Shown piece by piece: positions 15,546 through 16,117 of a stretch of 16,117 nucleotides of DNA. Location: NCBI GenBank assembly GCA_016288675.1, contig JAEELC010000140.1, positions 1 through 16,117 of the forward strand, given 5' to 3'. This DNA is from Acholeplasmatales bacterium. GTDB taxonomy: Bacteria; Bacillota_I; Bacilli_A; Acholeplasmatales; Anaeroplasmataceae. The position numbers and the translations under genes were made by a program. Within the stretch, counting starts at the first letter, position 1, and every line of letters starts with the position of its first letter. The notes beneath the pieces were generated by a model. It was not told where the DNA came from and made no database searches. It saw nothing but the letters and a program-made list of their open reading frames with translations.

Positions 15546-15631
15546 GGTCCCGAGAGTCGGACTCGAACCGACACGTTATTGCTAACAAAGGATTTTGAGT
15601 CCTTCGCGTCTACCAATTCCGCCATTTCGGG
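15546..15631 (-). tRNA. tRNA-Leu (anticodon CAA), CCA encoded
   Basis: The minus strand folds as a class II tRNA. It has acceptor CCCGAAA / TCTCGGG, D-arm GCG / CGC, anticodon stem AAGGA / TCCTT with loop CTCAAAA (anticodon CAA, reads UUG), long variable arm GTTA / TAAC, and T-arm GTCGG TTCGAGT CCGAC. Discriminator A and CCA are encoded. The acceptor stem has one A-C mismatch near its base (position 6-67). The gene lies just downstream of argS. Confidence 0.95.
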
Positions 15632-15639
15632 AAATATAA

Positions 15640-15661
15640 TGTGCTATTTTAGGATAGCACA
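15640..15661 (-). terminator. Hairpin between argS and tRNA-Leu, weak terminator
   Basis: TGTGCTA / TAGCACA forms a 7-bp stem with an 8-nt loop. The minus-strand tail is TTATATTT, a weak U-tract, so argS transcripts may read through into the tRNA. It could also be a processing site. Confidence 0.5.
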
Positions 15662-15679
15662 TTTTATCGGTTTTCTCAA

Positions 15680-16117
15680 CTACATTTTTTCTACACTAGA
15701 AATACCTAGTAATCTTAAACCTTCATCAATTACTTTCTTAACACTATAAGCTAAGGCCATGTTAGTATTTCTAACAAGCTCTTCTGAAGCATTAATACGT
15801 TCTTGTGAATAGAATTTATTGAATGTTTGAGCAAGACCTAATAAGTATTTTGCAACTGTAGAAGGTGCAAATTCTTCACTAGCCTTAACAACATACTTCT
15901 TAAAGTCAGCAATTTCTTTTGCTAATTCAAAATAATGGCTCTTTAAGAATAATGTTGTATCAATATTATTTAAGTCATATTCAGCTTGACTTAAAATAGA
16001 ATTAATACGAACTGATGTATATTGTAAATAAGGACCTGTTTGACCTTCAAACTTAACCATTTGATTTACATCAAATTCATAATCTAAAGCTCTAAAGTTC
16101 TTAAGATCGTTGAATAC
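15680..16117 (-). CDS. argS: Arginyl-tRNA synthetase, C-terminal part, 5' end outside the window
   Basis: Arginyl-tRNA synthetase charges tRNA-Arg. The frame is open to the window edge: codons before the internal ATG at 16060 read VFNDLKNFRALDYEFDVNQM. They run straight into VKFEGQTGPYLQYTSVRINS, which matches the conserved FEGxTGPYxQYTxxRI block of class I ArgRS. The rest is the helical anticodon-binding (DALR) domain, which contacts the tRNA; KFYSQERIN and the C-terminal LLGISSVEKM fit known endings such as LLGLxxPERM. About 145 residues are visible out of roughly 550-580. Catalytic HIGH and KMSKS motifs lie outside the window. It is followed by a weak hairpin and tRNA-Leu. Confidence 0.95.
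   Translation of the reverse strand, partial: VFNDLKNFRALDYEFDVNQMVKFEGQTGPYLQYTSVRINSILSQAEYDLNNIDTTLFLKSHYFELAKEIADFKKYVVKASEEFAPSTVAKYLLGLAQTFNKFYSQERINASEELVRNTNMALAYSVKKVIDEGLRLLGISSVEKM

Noticed and set aside
1..16117. Mollicute genetic code (TGA as Trp)
   Set aside because: Proteins run to family length with TGG tryptophans, and TGA occurs as the stop of the reductase-ferredoxin gene, followed by only a few codons before TAA.
1..16117. Insertion sequences, prophage genes or CRISPR arrays
   Set aside because: No transposase, integrase, phage gene or regularly spaced repeats were seen anywhere in the window.

Overview
The window is AT-rich (roughly 30% GC by eye) and looks like chromosome of a low-GC Gram-positive bacterium of the Bacilli/Erysipelotrichia type. 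This rests on strong AGGAGG-type ribosome binding sites, U-tract terminators, a lysine riboswitch, a lipoprotein-type binding protein, DegV and a COG4545-like glutaredoxin. TGA is not read as tryptophan: proteins are full length under the standard bacterial code. The genus cannot be named from this sequence. Most genes lie on the minus strand; only one three-gene ABC exporter operon is on the plus strand.

Positions 1-2696 (minus) hold an amino-acid ABC importer in the order binding lipoprotein, permease, ATPase; the ATPase is cut by the window edge. Its leader carries a recognisable lysine riboswitch followed by a terminator hairpin, with a matching antiterminator. The importer is therefore best read as a lysine uptake system shut off when lysine is plentiful.

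Positions 2758-7541 hold a TetR-family repressor divergent from two ABC ATPases and a 713-residue membrane protein with a very large extracytoplasmic region. The intergenic space is packed with nested inverted repeats, likely operators. The unit looks like a self-regulated ABC-2 exporter of unknown substrate. A bidirectional terminator closes it against the convergent deformylase-like gene.

Positions 7538-10740 (minus) hold a redox pair: a CrtI/phytoene-desaturase-like flavoprotein and a flavin reductase fused to a [2Fe-2S] ferredoxin domain, with overlapping reading frames. A peptide deformylase-like protein with a substituted motif-1 glutamine follows. The pair suggests an NAD(P)H-driven reductase or saturase of unknown substrate. 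Positions 10804-11783 hold a small thiol cluster: a GNAT-like protein and two tandem glutaredoxin-related proteins.

Positions 11884-13087 hold a family 2 glycosyltransferase split by a +1 frameshift at an A6 run. Then come a short formate/nitrite-type channel with an excellent promoter, a Nudix hydrolase, a DegV-type lipid-binding protein, tRNA-Leu(CAA) and the 3' end of argS. Several minus-strand terminators divide this part into short units. The least explained parts are the flavoprotein/ferredoxin-reductase pair and the exporter with its palindromic control region.
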